This document shows positions 21,393 to 34,000 of a stretch of DNA of 64,000 bases, piece after piece. The stretch's first letter is position 1, and each line of letters opens with the position of its first letter. Under the pieces are notes generated by a model. It did not search any database. It had not been told where the DNA came from and saw nothing but the letters and a program-made list of their open reading frames with translations. The DNA lies in assembly GCA_024362935.1 (NCBI GenBank), contig JANCRA010000067.1, positions 1,163,795 through 1,227,794 of the forward strand, given 5' to 3'. Both the position numbers and the translations under genes were made by a program. The stretch comes from Setophaga petechia (taxonomy: Eukaryota; Chordata; Aves; Passeriformes; Parulidae).

Positions 21393-22740
21393 AGAGTCCA
21401 ATAAGATGAAGTTTGATAAATCTAATGTCCAGTCCTACATTTTGGCCACAATAACTCCCTTCAGTTCTCTGGGCTGGGGACACTGGTGTGGTTGGACAGT
21501 GCCCAGGCAGAAAGGGACCTGGGGGTGCTGGTCAGCAGTGACTGACCATGAGCCAGCAGAGTGCCCTGGTGGCCAAGCAGGCCAATGGCTCCTGGCCTGG
21601 GTCAGGAATGGTGTGGCCAGAGGAGCAGCGAGGTCACTGTGCCCCTGCCCTGGGCACTGCTGGGGTCACACCTGGAGTGCTGTGCCCAGCTCTGGCCCCT
21701 CAGCTTGGGAAGGACCTTGGGACACTGAGCACATCCAGAGGGGACAACGGGGCTGGAGAGGGGCTGGGAACACAAACCCTGTGAGGAAGCCCTGAGGGAG
21801 CTGGGGGTGCTCAGCCTGGAGAAAAGGAGACTCAGGGCTGCCCCCATCACTCTCTGCAGCTCCTGAAAGGTGCCTGTGCTCAGCTGGGGCTGGGCTCTTT
21901 CTCCAGCAGCACTGACACAACCAGAGCACACAGCCTCCAGCTGCACCAAGGGAAGTTTAGGTTGCTGTGGAAACCCAGGGCACTGGGAATATTTCTGTGT
22001 CTGCTCTCGGGTGCCCTGACCCCCAGGGGAGCACTGACTTTGACCCTCATCCATGGAGAAAGTTTCCCAGACTTCAAGATAGACTGGAATCCACAAAAGT
22101 GTGAAATAGATTCTAGAGAGTAATGTAGGTGTATCACTTGGTGAGAAATTTAGATTTTTGGGATTTTTAGTATGTTGTGGATGGAAGCAAGATGGAGGGC
22201 ACAGGGTGTCATCCTGGGTTTCTTCTCCATGGGTTTGGGTGGCATTTTGTAATTGGGCAGAAAAGTCCCCATTGCAGCTCTGTGGGATCAGTTACTGGGT
22301 TAAAAGGGAAAATAATCCAGATGTCAGATCTGAATTGGAGAGTTTAGTCTGAAAAGACCTTGGAACAAGAGATTGTTGCCATTTTGTGCCTTCTAATGAA
22401 AAGCTGCTGAACTCCCAGCAGTGAGACTGTTTTACTGATAAGAAATAATAAACACCTGAGTGTGAACATGAACTACTGTCTCAGTGCCTTCAATCCAGAT
22501 TCTGAGAAACCCACAGCTGGAACCACCACAGGCTGGATATCAGGGAAAAGTTTTTCACAGCAAGAGTGATAAAGTTCTGGAATGGCTGCCCGGGGAGGTG
22601 GTGGAGTCCCCATCCCTGGGTGTGTTTTACAAAGCCTGGATGTGGCACTGGGTGCCAGGGTTCAGTTGAGCTGTTGGGGCTGGGCTGATTTTGAAGGTCT
22701 TTTCCAACCTGCTCATTCTGGGAATCCTGTGAAATTTCTC
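21393..22740 (+). mobile_element. CR1 LINE 3' region interrupted by an LTR
   Basis: Two collinear CR1 parts, 21393-21965 and 22531-22740, are separated by an LTR. The left part has GGACCTGGGGGTGCTGGTCA, GGGGCTGGAGAGGGGCTGGG and ends at GGGAAGTTTAGGTTG. The right part resumes GGCTGGATATCAGGGAAAAG and ends with GGTCTTTTCCAACCTGCTCA and a degenerate tail. CR1 elements normally read straight through this junction. Confidence 0.8.
21966..22530 (+). mobile_element. LTR (family F) nested inside a CR1
   Basis: It begins TGTGGAAACCCAGG and ends CCACCACA. It shares family blocks with 50790-51342 and the minus copies at 32825 and 37410: TTCTCCATGGGTTTGGGTGG, GTTACTGGGTTAAAAG, GCCATTTTGTGCCTT and GATAAGAAATAATAAA. 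The flanks GGTTG/GGCTG look like an imperfect target duplication. Confidence 0.7.
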
Positions 22741-22917
22741 CTGAGCACCAACACAGTGCCCAGGGGGGCTCTCAGGTGACCTGCTCAGATTCCAGCCTCA
22801 ACCCAAAGAGCTGGAAAATGTGGGGCCCTTCCTGATCCCCTTTTTCTGTGGGTCCCCCCTTGCAGCCTCAGTTTCCCCTTCCTCTGCCTCAGTGATGCTT
22901 TCAGAGAGAAAAGAGTG

Positions 22918-23128
22918 GAGTAAACACTTGGAATACCCTGAAATCCCAATGGGATAGGACAGTAAACACTTGGAATAACCTGAAATCCCAATGGGATAGG
23001 ACAGTAAACACTTGGAATACCCTGAAATCCCAATGGGATAGGACAGTAAACACTTGGAATAACCTGAAATCCCAATGGGATAGGACAGTAAACACTTGGA
23101 ATAACCTGAAATCCCAGTGGGATGAGAC
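22918..23128. repeat. 42-bp tandem repeat, five units
   Basis: The unit is TAAACACTTGGAATACCCTG followed by AAATCCCAATGGGATAGGACAG minus overlap, 42 bp in all. Units 1 and 3 have ATACCC and units 2, 4 and 5 have ATAACC. A multiple-of-three length gives an uninterrupted but artefactual minus-strand ORF. Confidence 0.9.
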
Positions 23129-23361
23129 AGGAGTCACTGGCAGAGATTGCAGAGGGGAACACATGAAATGGTTGCTTTAGCAAAAAAATTTTCCTTTTTT
23201 TCTGCCTTTATTTTTGTTAAAAATTTTCTAGGAGCAGTGCTTGCCTTCATTGTTACATTTTTTACCTTCTCTGACATAGTAAAAGGCAAAAAAAACATTG
23301 TCTTGGTGTGGTGAGGAGTCCAGAAAATTGACTGCTTATACTTCAGTCTACTCTGTTTTTA

Positions 23362-24592
23362 GATAAATATAAATATAAATATAAATATAAATATAAATAT
23401 AAATATAAATATAAATATAAATATAAATATAAATATAAATAGATATATATGTAATACAACATATTTATTTGTTTATTTATTTATATATTCTAATATATAT
23501 TCTATATATATTCTATATATTCTATAGATATATATATTCTATATATTGTACTATGTATTCTATGTATAGATATATATTCCATATATAATTCTATAGATAT
23601 ATATAATATATTCTGTATTATATATAGAGATACAAATTTTCAATTTATGTATCTATAAATATATAACATATATATAGATAGATATTCCACTATGTATAAT
23701 ATATATATTCTATATATATATATTCTATATATATATATATATAATATATAATATATAATATATAATATATAATATATATTATATATATTCTACTATGTAT
23801 TCTATATATGGATATATATCTAATATATAATTCTATATATATTCTCTATATATTCTTTATATTCTATTTAATATATATACATAGAGATATATATTTTATA
23901 TTTATATATCTATAAATATATATATTATAACATATATAGATAGATATTCCACTATGTATAATATATATTCTATATATTCTATATATAGAATATATATTCT
24001 ACTATATGAATTCTATATATAGATATATATTCCATATATAATTCTATAGATATTCTCTATATATTCTTTATTTTCTATTTAATATATATACATAGAGATA
24101 TATATTTTCTATTTATATATCTATAAATATATATAATATAACATATATAGATGGATAGATAGATAGATATTCCACTATGTATAATATATATTCTATATAT
24201 TCTATATATATATATAGAATATATATTCTACTATGTATTCTATACATGGATATATATTCAATATATAATTCTATATATATTCTCTATATATTCTTTATAT
24301 TCTATTTAATATATATACATAGAGATATATATTTCTATTTATATATCTATAAATATATACAATATAACATATATAGATAGATATTCTGCTATATATGTTA
24401 TATATTCTATATATTCTATAGATACATCTATATTCTAAATATGTTCTACTATATATTCTATATATAGATTGATATTCTATGTATAATTATATATATATTC
24501 TATATTTTCTATAGTACATCTATACATATATATATATTTAATATATATATAAATAGATACAATATAACATATATATATATATGTATTCTATT
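23362..24592. repeat. TA-rich satellite with ~220-260 bp higher-order repeat
   Basis: It opens with about 13 copies of the hexamer ATAAAT (23362-23442) and continues as TATATTCTATATAT-type sequence. Landmarks recur: TTCCACTATGTATAATATAT near 23684, 23947 and 24170, and ACATAGAGATATATAT near 23878, 24088 and 24317. Short ORFs such as 24177-24380 are artefacts. Confidence 0.9.
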
Positions 24593-26455
24593 TCAGGTTG
24601 TTAAAACCACTGCTATTCCCTATCAAAATTATAATTACTCTTATGGATTCACATTACTGTGCCAAGGTTTTGGATGAGCATCTTCACTCTGGATGACTTT
24701 AAGAAACCCTCACCAATATTTGTAGCTTAAATCAATATTTTCATTGTTTTTTCCTTCTGCTTAGGCAGTACTGAGCGCTTTCATCCCTTCATGAAGTGTC
24801 CAAAAACTGCCCAGACGAGAGCCCCAAATTGGATTTATTCCTCACAGGCTGCCTTGGTGCTGCTTTTCCAGGAGATTCAATTTCTCCAGGGTTTCAGGGC
24901 TGGGAAATTTGGCAGCTTTCATCCCTTTCCCCACAATTCCTCCTGAAACCACTCCCTGCATGGCCATTGGGGTATTTTGAATGTTATTTTGAGAGGAGGG
25001 TGAAGCTCCTGCTACTCCTGATTATTTAATATTTTTGGGAGCATACTTTCTGCTGGATAGAAACAAAGACAAATGCTACATTTTGGTTTTAAATGCTTCT
25101 TTTCCAACCCTTTCCCTGTGTGGTATTTTGCTTTTTTAGACTGTGACCCCTTCAAGGAAAAGTTTGGGTTTTTTTTTTTTTTTTTTTTTTGCTGTAACCC
25201 CGTTCTTGAGCCAGCAGAAATAATTTCTGCCCAAAATATTTTTGTGGATTTGAGTCTGGATTTCCTCTTTCCCTCTGTCCATCCAGGCCAAAGGAGTGTG
25301 GAATTCTGCTAAAATCACTAAAATCAGTTTGTGCTTCAGTGCTCTGCTGCCACAGCTCTGGAAATATTTGGGTTTTCTCTCTTTTCCTTCATCCCTGCCT
25401 GAGATTTTTGATTTTTTTAGGGTTTTGAGAAAAAAAGAAAAAAGTAGAAATGAATAGAAATCTTCTTGTTTCAGTTATATATATTATTTTATTCTCCAGT
25501 TTTGCTGGCTTGGCAGCTGGAGGGTGTCTGGGATTGTCACTGGAAGTTTTGGGACAAACCAGAGGGGGAACAGCAACTCAGCAAATAAAAATTGGATTTT
25601 TAGAGCTGATCTCATTTCCTACTTATTGCTGTGTCAGAAAAGCTGCAGGAAATAATTTTAATATTTTGGGGAAGTTGTGTGCTGTGTGTGCCACTCACAT
25701 TCTGTTTTATTAGAGCAGTTTTATTCAAATTTTGGAGTTTAACTTCAATAACTACATGTCAAATGTAGCTTTTGTAATTTTTTGGATGGGTTTCTTGTGG
25801 TTTTTCTTTTCAAATTTCGTGGGAATTTAGCAGTTTCTCTTTTTTCCAGTCTCAAGATTAATAATTCCTGACTGATGATGGACTCCACTTCCCAGCAACC
25901 CAACTAAATTGCATTTTAGCTGGGTTTTGTGTCATTCTCTTCAGAAAGATGAAGATGGATCTGTTTGCAATTCCCACTCCCATTGTCTCTGGATACATTT
26001 ATTTGCTGAAATTACATTTGCTTTGTTTTTTGGTAGGGCTAAAAATAGAGTGATGTGGGGGAACGGTCAGGATTTGTAATCTCAGGCAAAGAATTGTGGG
26101 AAAACCATGATTTTATTAAGCAAAAATAATGTTTAAAAGGTGATAAAATGCAGCTCTCACCAAGAAATTTGATAAAGGGGAAGATGCAAATCAGCTTAGC
26201 ATGGAAGGAAGCCTTTACTTAAAATAAATTTAATTTTTAATTCTTTTTAGTGCTACTTTCAGTGAGGACACAGGAACAAAGTGCCATTACCACCAAAACC
26301 ATGAATTCCAGTGAATTATTTGAGATGCCAAACCCCCAGAGATACAAGAGGTGTATAATTCTTTTGCTGTGAAATATGATGTAATTGTAAATTTCTATGT
26401 CTATTAAAGCAATTAAAATTTCCCTGCTGTGTTGTGCTTCCTGATTACAGCTTAA
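24593..26455. other. Intergenic, nothing recognised
   Basis: This is unique-looking, T-rich DNA between two satellites. No exon with a coherent splice pair, RNA gene or named repeat was seen. A long T-run lies at 25169-25190. Confidence 0.4.
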
Positions 26456-26459
26456 ATGG

Positions 26460-27749
26460 GTTTGAAATATTAAAATATATAGTTTATAACTCTATAGGTA
26501 TAGTACATATGCACTAATATATATACATGCTTTTATTATATGTATATATATATTTGTTTAACATTATTGAGTATATATAGTATGTATACACAAATATATA
26601 CTAATATAAATAGTAATACATATATACTTGTATTTAAAAATATAGAAATACAGTATATATAAATTAATATATCCACTTATACATATGTATTTTAATTTAT
26701 ATATTTAATATATATACTTTTATACTGATATTCTTTTTTATATCTATACAATTTCACGTATATATAGTTTAAATATATATACATAGATATGCACACATAC
26801 TTTGATACATATACTTTTACAGTTATATATTTTTATATATGGGTACTTTTACACACGTATACTTTAAATATATATACACCTATATAAACATACTTTGATA
26901 TATATATTTATACTTATCTACTTTTTTATATGTACTTTAATACACACATATAAATATATATACACACACATATATACTTTTGTACATACTTTTATGTATA
27001 CTTTTAAAACTATATGTACATATATAATTGAAAAATAAATATATATACACACATACTTTGATATATATACTTTTATGGTCATTTAATTTTATATATATGT
27101 ACTATTATGCATCTATATACTTTAAATATACAGAAATATTTATACACGTATATATTTATACTTATATATTTTATATATGTGCTTTCACACACACCTAAAA
27201 TATATTCACATATATAGACTTTTTAATATATATATATTTATTTAACTATATTTATTTATTTATAGTATTTATTTGTTTATACTTGTTTAATTATATATAC
27301 AATATACACATACTTTCATATATATACTTTAATAATTATATAATTTTATATATGTACTTTTACACATATATATACTTTAAATACACAGAAATATATATAC
27401 ATCTATATACATACTTTTATATATATATTTATACACTTTTATAGATGAACGTTCACACGCACATAGAAATATATGGACATGCATATAAGTTTCTCTATAT
27501 ACTTTTATATATATACTTTTTAATCTATATATCCATGTATAGTTTAAATATATATACATATATACACACATACTTTGAGATGTATATTTATACTTATATA
27601 TTTTATATATATGCTTTCACATATACATATACATACTTCTCTCTATATATTTATACTTATATCCTTTTATATATATAAATAAATATATTTACTTCTTATT
27701 ATACTTTGCTTTAGTACTATATGCTTTAATATACTTATATATAGATTTA

Positions 27750-27799
<50 letters not shown>

Positions 27800-27810
27800 T
27801 GAAATGGTCT
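26460..27810. repeat. Second TA-rich satellite
   Basis: It is made of TATATATACTTTTATATATA-type sequence with interspersed ACACACATA and ends in a pure (AT)n run at about 27757-27793. A diffuse period is visible around TACTTT...CATA blocks, less regular than in 23362-24592. No coding content. Confidence 0.9.
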
Positions 27811-27955
27811 ATATTTCTATATAACTACAGAATAGAGATCACCTGAGCACAATTAGTCGCTAATTGGGGAGGAGAAGCCGCGTTTCCCAAACCTGCGGGC
27901 GCTGCTTTCCCACCTGGGCAGCGTTTCCTCATTAAACGGCTCAGCTCATTATAAA

Positions 27956-29107
27956 ACCCGCGGGCAGGGGGATCCTGACCCTCGGGACACCGGGAACGGA
28001 CCGCAATTCCCGATCCCAGACCTCGGGATACCGGGAACGGATCTCAATTCCCGATCCCAAATCTCGGGATACCGAGAACGGACCGCAATTCCCGATCCCA
28101 AATCTCGGGACAGAAGGAACGGACCGGAATTCCCAATCTCAGCCTTCGGCACGCCGGGCACGGACCGCAATTCTCAATCTCGGGATACCGGGCATGGTCT
28201 GCAATTCCCAATTCCCAATCCCGGGAACACCGGGAACGGACTGCAATTCCCGATCCCACCTCGGGGAGAGCGGGAACGGACCGCAATTCCCAATCTCGGC
28301 ACACCGGGCATGGACTGCAATTCCCAATCTCGGCACACCGGGCATGGACTGCAATTCCCAGTCCTCGGGCACGCCGAGCACGGATTGCAGTTCCCAATTC
28401 TAACTCCCAATCTCGGGATACCGGGCACGGACTGCAATTCCCAATCCTAATCTCAGCACACCGGGTACGGACCGCAATTTCCAATTCCCAATCTCGGGCA
28501 CACCGGACACGGACCGCAATTCCCAATCTCGGCACACCGGGCACAGACCGCAATTCCCAATCTCGGGATACCGGGCACGGACTGCAATTCCCAATTCCAA
28601 TTCCCAATCTCGGGATACGGGGCACGGACTGCAATTCCCAATTCCCAATCTCGGGCACACCGGGCACGGACCGCAATTCCCAATCTCGGGATACCGGGCA
28701 CGGACTGCAATTCCCAATTCCAATTCCCAATCTCGGGATACGGGGCACGGACTGCAATTCCCAATTCCCAATCTCGGGCACACCGGGCACGGACTGCAAT
28801 TCCCAATCTCGGGCACACCGGGCACGGACTGCAATTCCCAATTCCAATTCCCAATCTTGGCACACCGGGCACGGACTGCAATTCCCAATTCCAATTCCCA
28901 ATCTCGGCACACCGGGCACGGACTGCAATTCCCAATTCCAATTCCCAATCTCGGCACACCGGGCACGGACTGCAATTCCCAATTCCAATTCCCAATCTCG
29001 GCACACCGGGCACAGACTGCAATTCCCATTCCCAATCTCGGCACACCGGGCACGGACTGCAATTCCCATTCCCAATCTCGGCACACCGGGCACGGACTGC
29101 AATTCCC
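27956..29107. repeat. GC-rich compound minisatellite next to a CpG island
   Basis: Units of about 30-47 bp are built from CGGCACACCGGGCACGGACT, GCAATTCCCAATT and CCAATTCCCAATCT. Units shorten and diverge towards 27956. The minus strand lacks stops, which creates a 622-codon artefactual ORF and several overlapping ones. It stops abruptly at 29107 where the CpG island begins. Confidence 0.95.
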
Positions 29108-29660
29108 AGCGTCCCCGCGCCTCCCGGCCCCGCGGTGACATCAGCGCTCCCCGGCCGGGACTGGCTGGGCAGCGGCGGCGGCCGAATGTGAGCTCGCCTT
29201 TCCCCGCTCTCCTCCGGGGCCTCCCCGCAGCCCGGCCCCGCCGCCGGGGCAGCGCTCCGGGAGCCTCTGTGGCCCGGCCAGCCCGAGGTGACACCGCGGG
29301 GACACCGAGGTGACAAGGGCGGGGCCGTTCCCCGAGCCCGCCGCTTCCCCGGGGCTTTCCCGCTGCCTCCCGCGTTGTCCCGCGGCTCCGGGAGGGCGGA
29401 GGAGACGCTTTGCTGTCATAGCCTGGCAACGGAGCGCGTGTGGTAACCGCGGGGTGAGCGGGGATCCGCTGCCACCCGGGGCACGGCAGCGCCGGGGACG
29501 GGCTCAGGGAGCGGCTCCTTCCCCGCCGGGCTCGGGGAGCGGCTCCTCCGGCCGCCCCTTCCCCGCCGGGCTCGGCTCCGGCCGCTCCGTCCTCGCTGGT
29601 CTCTGCCGGGAGCAGGGAGAGCAGCCGGGGAATGGCAGGTGGGACCCGGCGGCTGCGCGG
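29108..29660 (+). promoter_or_regulatory. CpG island, candidate promoter and first exon of the MEIOC-like gene
   Basis: The block is very CG-dense with no TATA box. Features are a GTGACATCAG motif (29133-29142), a GGCAAC half-site (29424-29429) that could serve RFX factors, and many GGGCGG/CCGCCC-like motifs. AATGGCAG|GTGGGA at about 29637 is a good splice donor, so a 5' exon could end there. The MEIOC-like gene is the nearest + strand gene downstream with no other CpG island. The link is inferred and the direction of transcription is not proven. Confidence 0.5.
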
Positions 29661-29689
29661 GTTGGTCTCGGTGGAAGTTGGCTCTGGGT

Positions 29690-30685
29690 GCGGGATGAGG
29701 TTTCTGCGCCTCCGGGAGGAATGCTCGGGGTGTCCGGGGGGATAACAAACTCGGAGGGACCGGAGGGATGCTTGGGCTGTCCGGGGAATAACAAGGTCCG
29801 GTTGTCCGAAGGATATCTCGGGATGTTCGGGAGAATAACTAGCTCGGGGTGTCCGGAGGGGACATCTAGGGCTGCCCGTAGGATAACTCGGGATGTCCGG
29901 GCGGAATAACAAACTCGGGGTGTCCAGAGGGATGCTTGGGCTGCCTGGGGAATAACAAACTCGGGGTGTCCGGAGGGATAATTTGGGGTGCTTGGAGGGA
30001 TGCTCGGGCTGCCCGAAGTGTGATTCGGGATGTCCGGAGGGGATAACAAACTGGAGGTGTCCAGAGGGATGCTTAGGCTGCCTAGAGGATAACTTGGGGT
30101 GCCTGAATGGATGTTTGGGGTGTCCAGAAGGATAATTCGGGGTGCCCGGAGGGGATAACTAACTTGGAGTGTCCAGAGGGATGACGTGGGGTGCCTGGAG
30201 GGATGCTCGGGCTATCTGAAGGAGAACTCGGGGTGTCTGGGGGATGTTTGGGCTGCCCAGAGGATAATTTGGGGTGTCTGGAGGGAATAACTAACTTGGG
30301 GTGTCCAGGGGGATGCTCAGGCTGCTCAGAGGGATAACTCTGGGTGTCTGGAGGGAATAACTAACTCGGGGTGTCCAGAGGGATGCTCTGGCTGCCTGAA
30401 GGATAAATCGGGATGTCTGGAGGATGCTTGGGCTGCCCAGAGGATAATTTTGGGTGTCTGGGGGGGATAACAAACTCAGAATGTCTGGAGGTGTAACTTG
30501 GGGTGCCCGGAGGGATGCTCGGGCTTCCTGAAGGATAATTTGGGGTGTCCAAGGGATGCTTGGGCTGCCCAAAAGATAATTCAGGATATCTGGGGGGGGT
30601 AACTATCTTGGGGTGTCCAGAGGGATGCTCTGGCTGCCCAGAAGATAATTTGGGGTGTCCAGAGGGATGCTGGTGGTTTGAACAG
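29690..30685. repeat. Degenerate GC-rich minisatellite downstream of the CpG island
   Basis: Irregular 30-45 bp units follow the pattern GGGGTGTCCGGAGGGATGCT, CGGGCTGCCCGAAGGATAAC and TCGGG. They become less CG-rich with distance, CCGG decaying to CCAG/CTGG. It is unrelated to the array at 27956-29107. Confidence 0.85.
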
Positions 30686-32824
30686 CTGGAAAGCCCCCCA
30701 GGACAGTGATTTCTTTGCTGAGGTTGTTGTAGTTCAAAGAAAAGTGTGGTGAGTTACTTTCCTGAAAGTGCTCAGTGATTTCTCAGAGCTTTCAGGTGGT
30801 TCTTTGATACCAGTGCTGATAAAACTCAGATTTCTCCAAGTACCTTGTGGTGCTGAGCACCAGAGTCTTCTGGCAGGAGGCTTTAAAAGTTTTTCTCAAA
30901 GTGAGTAGGAAATTTGGGAATCTTTGCTGTCATTTCTCCCCTGAGATGTGTAGTAACTTCACAACCAGGTAATGAAAACATTAAAAACTCGTCTGTTTCT
31001 CTGTAGAAACAGTTTAGGGGTTTGAAGGGATGTTGTGACAGTGTTTTGTTCCAATCTGTAGTCCTGAGGACACCTAATTAAGAATTTAATTTCACAAAGG
31101 GAGGAGGAAATCAAATGGGAAAAGTGGCTTTATATGTAATTTGAATAGTCTAATGAAATTGAGACACAAACTTTAATGAATAGTCTCATTTGAATTAATG
31201 AATATATCTCATTTGAATAGTCTAATGAAATTGAGACACAAACTTTATATAATCTTTAATGTGTCCTGATCCTTGTACAGCTTGATTTGATTTAAAAAGT
31301 TCTGTTTATTTTTCCATGTGTTGCACCAGTTGTAACTTTGGTAAGTGTGAGTTTTTCCTGTTCAGCAATGGATAATTTCAGCTTTTTTGTGTCCTTTAAG
31401 ATATATTTGGAAGGAGTTTGATTTAGTGGAGTTTAAGCTGTGCTGGATAGGTCAGAATGAATTGGGAGAAATATTTTGTAACTCCAGCTGGAATTCTATA
31501 TTCCTGAACAAAAAGGTTTATTTTAGTATCACTAATCCTGTTTTACAGCACAGGGCATTATCTACAAATCAGGCACTTGTGGTGCCTTTGGATTATTTGA
31601 CTTTAAAGGGAGTGGAAGTCCAGTAAAATCTCATTACCTGTTTGTTTAATATTCCCTTGTGTTTCCTGGGACTACCAGGAGATAATGGAGTGTGACAGGA
31701 ATTGTAAGTGAAGGTGAATTCCATTCACTTTTATTTTCATGGAGCCTGAATAAAAAAAAGGTGAAACTTCAGAGTGAAACTTCTGAGTAAAATACCTAAA
31801 AATAGTGGGACTGGAGTGTGCAGAGTACTTGTGGCTTTAGACAACAATTAGGAGTGTGTAGAGCTGTAAGATCTATCATGAAAAACAATATTAGTACCTT
31901 TCTGAAATAGTTTAAAAGAATGGCTGAGCAGGGCTTTGTTTCTAAACTATCTGCTGGCAAATTATTATTTTTTTTTTAACTAAAGCAAGAATTTCAGTCA
32001 GTGGAGAGGTCATGAATTAGAAGCTTTATTATAAATGTTGCAGAAATGTTCTGTGTGTTTGGGTGGGGGTTTTTGGCTCAGGAAGAGGCACCTGACAAAG
32101 ATCTCACTGCCTTTCTTTCAAGAATGGAATTGAGGAGCTGGTTGGAATCTCTTGTCCCCAAAAACCTTTCTGCCATGTAGCTTTGTAAAGCACACAGGCC
32201 TAAATATAAATTAAGTAAAAAAAAAAAAAAGATGTGTTAGAGAGGGAAATGTGGGTCTTCAAACTTGGCACCTGATTCTGGAGCTTGCAATGCGGTTGGA
32301 AGTTCTCAGGCCTTCCCCATTTCCTCTCTGAAATCCCCTTTTAATTTCCCACTAGTGCAAGAAACATCTCTTTGTGGCAGCCACAGACAGAAAATCCATT
32401 TTTCTGAAGGAGGCTGGAGCGCAGGAGCAGCACCCAGAGCTGGTTTTGAGCACCTTTGTGAATTTTAAGCTTCACTTGGACTCTTGAGTGGGTTGTGAAT
32501 TCCAAATGCAGCACCTGCAGCAGTTTGGGAGTTTCCCATGATTTCAGGTGGTTCCTGTTTTAGAGAGATCCATGGATTGTTGTTTGAGCATCAGGATATC
32601 CCTGAGTGCTTTGTGAAATCCATGTCTAAAGTTGCAAATAGGGGTTGTGGCACAGAGGTAATGATTAACCAGGTCAATAATGTGTAGGTGAGGGTTGCCT
32701 TGACAGAAAATCAGCTGATAAAAGGTTGATGTGGTGAGATCCCATTTCTGGGAGCAAAATCCAGGCTGGACCTCAGATCAGCCAAATCTTGGTGCTGCAG
32801 GATAGGGGGAATCAGCCACAGTGA
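30686..32824. other. Intron or intergenic DNA, nothing recognised
   Basis: If the CpG island is the MEIOC-like promoter, this is intron. A 39-bp segment around TCTAATGAAATTGAGACACA is duplicated at about 31148-31190 and 31215-31255. An A-run lies at 32216-32230. No exon was seen. Confidence 0.4.
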
Positions 32825-33383
32825 GATGCTGAGTCTTTGCTTCTTTTTTTGCCAGGGTTGGGATAAAATGTGTGAGATGGAATTTCTTAATGGGATTCAG
32901 ATGTTTATCAGTTCTTATCTCTGTCATAGTCTCACAAACCCTGAGTTCTGCAGCACTTCACTCCAACAAACTAAACTGGAGCCCCATCTCTCTCTCTGCA
33001 AGGCCTTTGAAGGATCAACTGTCCAATTAAGAAATGACACCGAAATTATTTTTACTTTTAACCAGTGGCCGCAATGGGGACTTTTTTATCCAATTACACA
33101 AAACCACCCAAACCCATGGAGAAGAAGGTGAAGAAGGAGCAGCCTCCACCCCAAAACCTCCATCTTACTTTATATCCATTACTGTATTCTAAACCCTTAA
33201 ACTCTGAGTTTCCCACCCTGTGACCTCACACACTTCTATCCAAACTCCACACCCACCCAATCCCAGATCTCTCATTTCATTTTGGAAGCTTCCCCATGGC
33301 CTCAGGTCAATGCAGTGTTCTCTTGGGGGTCAGTGCCTGGCAGCACAGAAAGTCTGAAATTCTCAATAATCAGGGTTCCAACA
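32825..33383 (-). mobile_element. LTR (family F), minus orientation
   Basis: On the minus strand it starts TGTTGGAACCCTGATTATTG and contains CTTCTCCATGGGTTTGGGTG. It aligns with 37410-38080 (same orientation) and with 50790-51342 (opposite). The family relation rests on several 20-bp blocks. The distal boundary is approximate. Confidence 0.7.
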
Positions 33384-33734
33384 GTCTGACATCATCTCCT
33401 TCCTTTAGGACAGGAGCAGCTGCTTTGTCAGGTTTGGAGAATTTATCATAACTTGACTGCTGTGAAATTTATCCTGATTTATCTTAATCGTAAAATCTGC
33501 ACTGCTACAAAGCTCTGAGTGAAGTTCAGTGAAGATGAAGCCTTAGATTTGTGCAGGCTGTTGATTCTCTCACCTGGGACATTGCTGTGTCCTGACCAGT
33601 GCCACACGTGTGGCAGGGGACAGCTGGACAGTCCCTTGTAGCAGGGAGGGACCCTTGTGCTGTAATGGGTCAAAGTTGGAAGGATTTTGGTATCAGAGCA
33701 TTGCACCTGGAGTGCTCTTGGGAACAGGGAATTG

Positions 33735-33900
33735 TTCAGGTTGGAAAATACCTCTGAGGTCATTGAGTCCAGCCCTGTCCCCACGTGTCACATTCAGGTG
33801 CCTTTAGAGCACTGGTGATGGTTCCACCAGTGATGATGGTGGTGGATTCCAGCACTTCCTGCCATCCTCCTTCAATGCCTGACTGACTTTCTGACCCTGA
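33735..33900 (-). mobile_element. CR1 LINE fragment, reverse orientation
   Basis: Reverse CR1 wording: CAGGTTGGAAAATACCTCTG, GTCATTGAGTCCAGCCCTGT and GTGATGGTTCCACCAGTG. Confidence 0.55.
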
Positions 33901-34000
33901 CTCTCATAATTCACTTGTGGGGAATTTTGGAGGGAATTTGAGATGTATTTGATGATCTATTTGAATAATTTGATGATCCATTTGAATACAATGATTGTAT

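Noticed and set aside
22918..23128. Evenly spaced direct repeats that might suggest a CRISPR array
   Set aside because: Units are contiguous with no unique spacers, and the host is a vertebrate genome. It is a minisatellite; the same holds for 8585-9075 and 55985-56790.
28044..29912. A 622-codon minus-strand ORF plus several overlapping ORFs
   Set aside because: It lies almost wholly in the 30-47 bp minisatellite and the CpG island. The repeated peptide changes frame with unit length and other frames are open too, so it reflects a stop-free repeat, not a protein.
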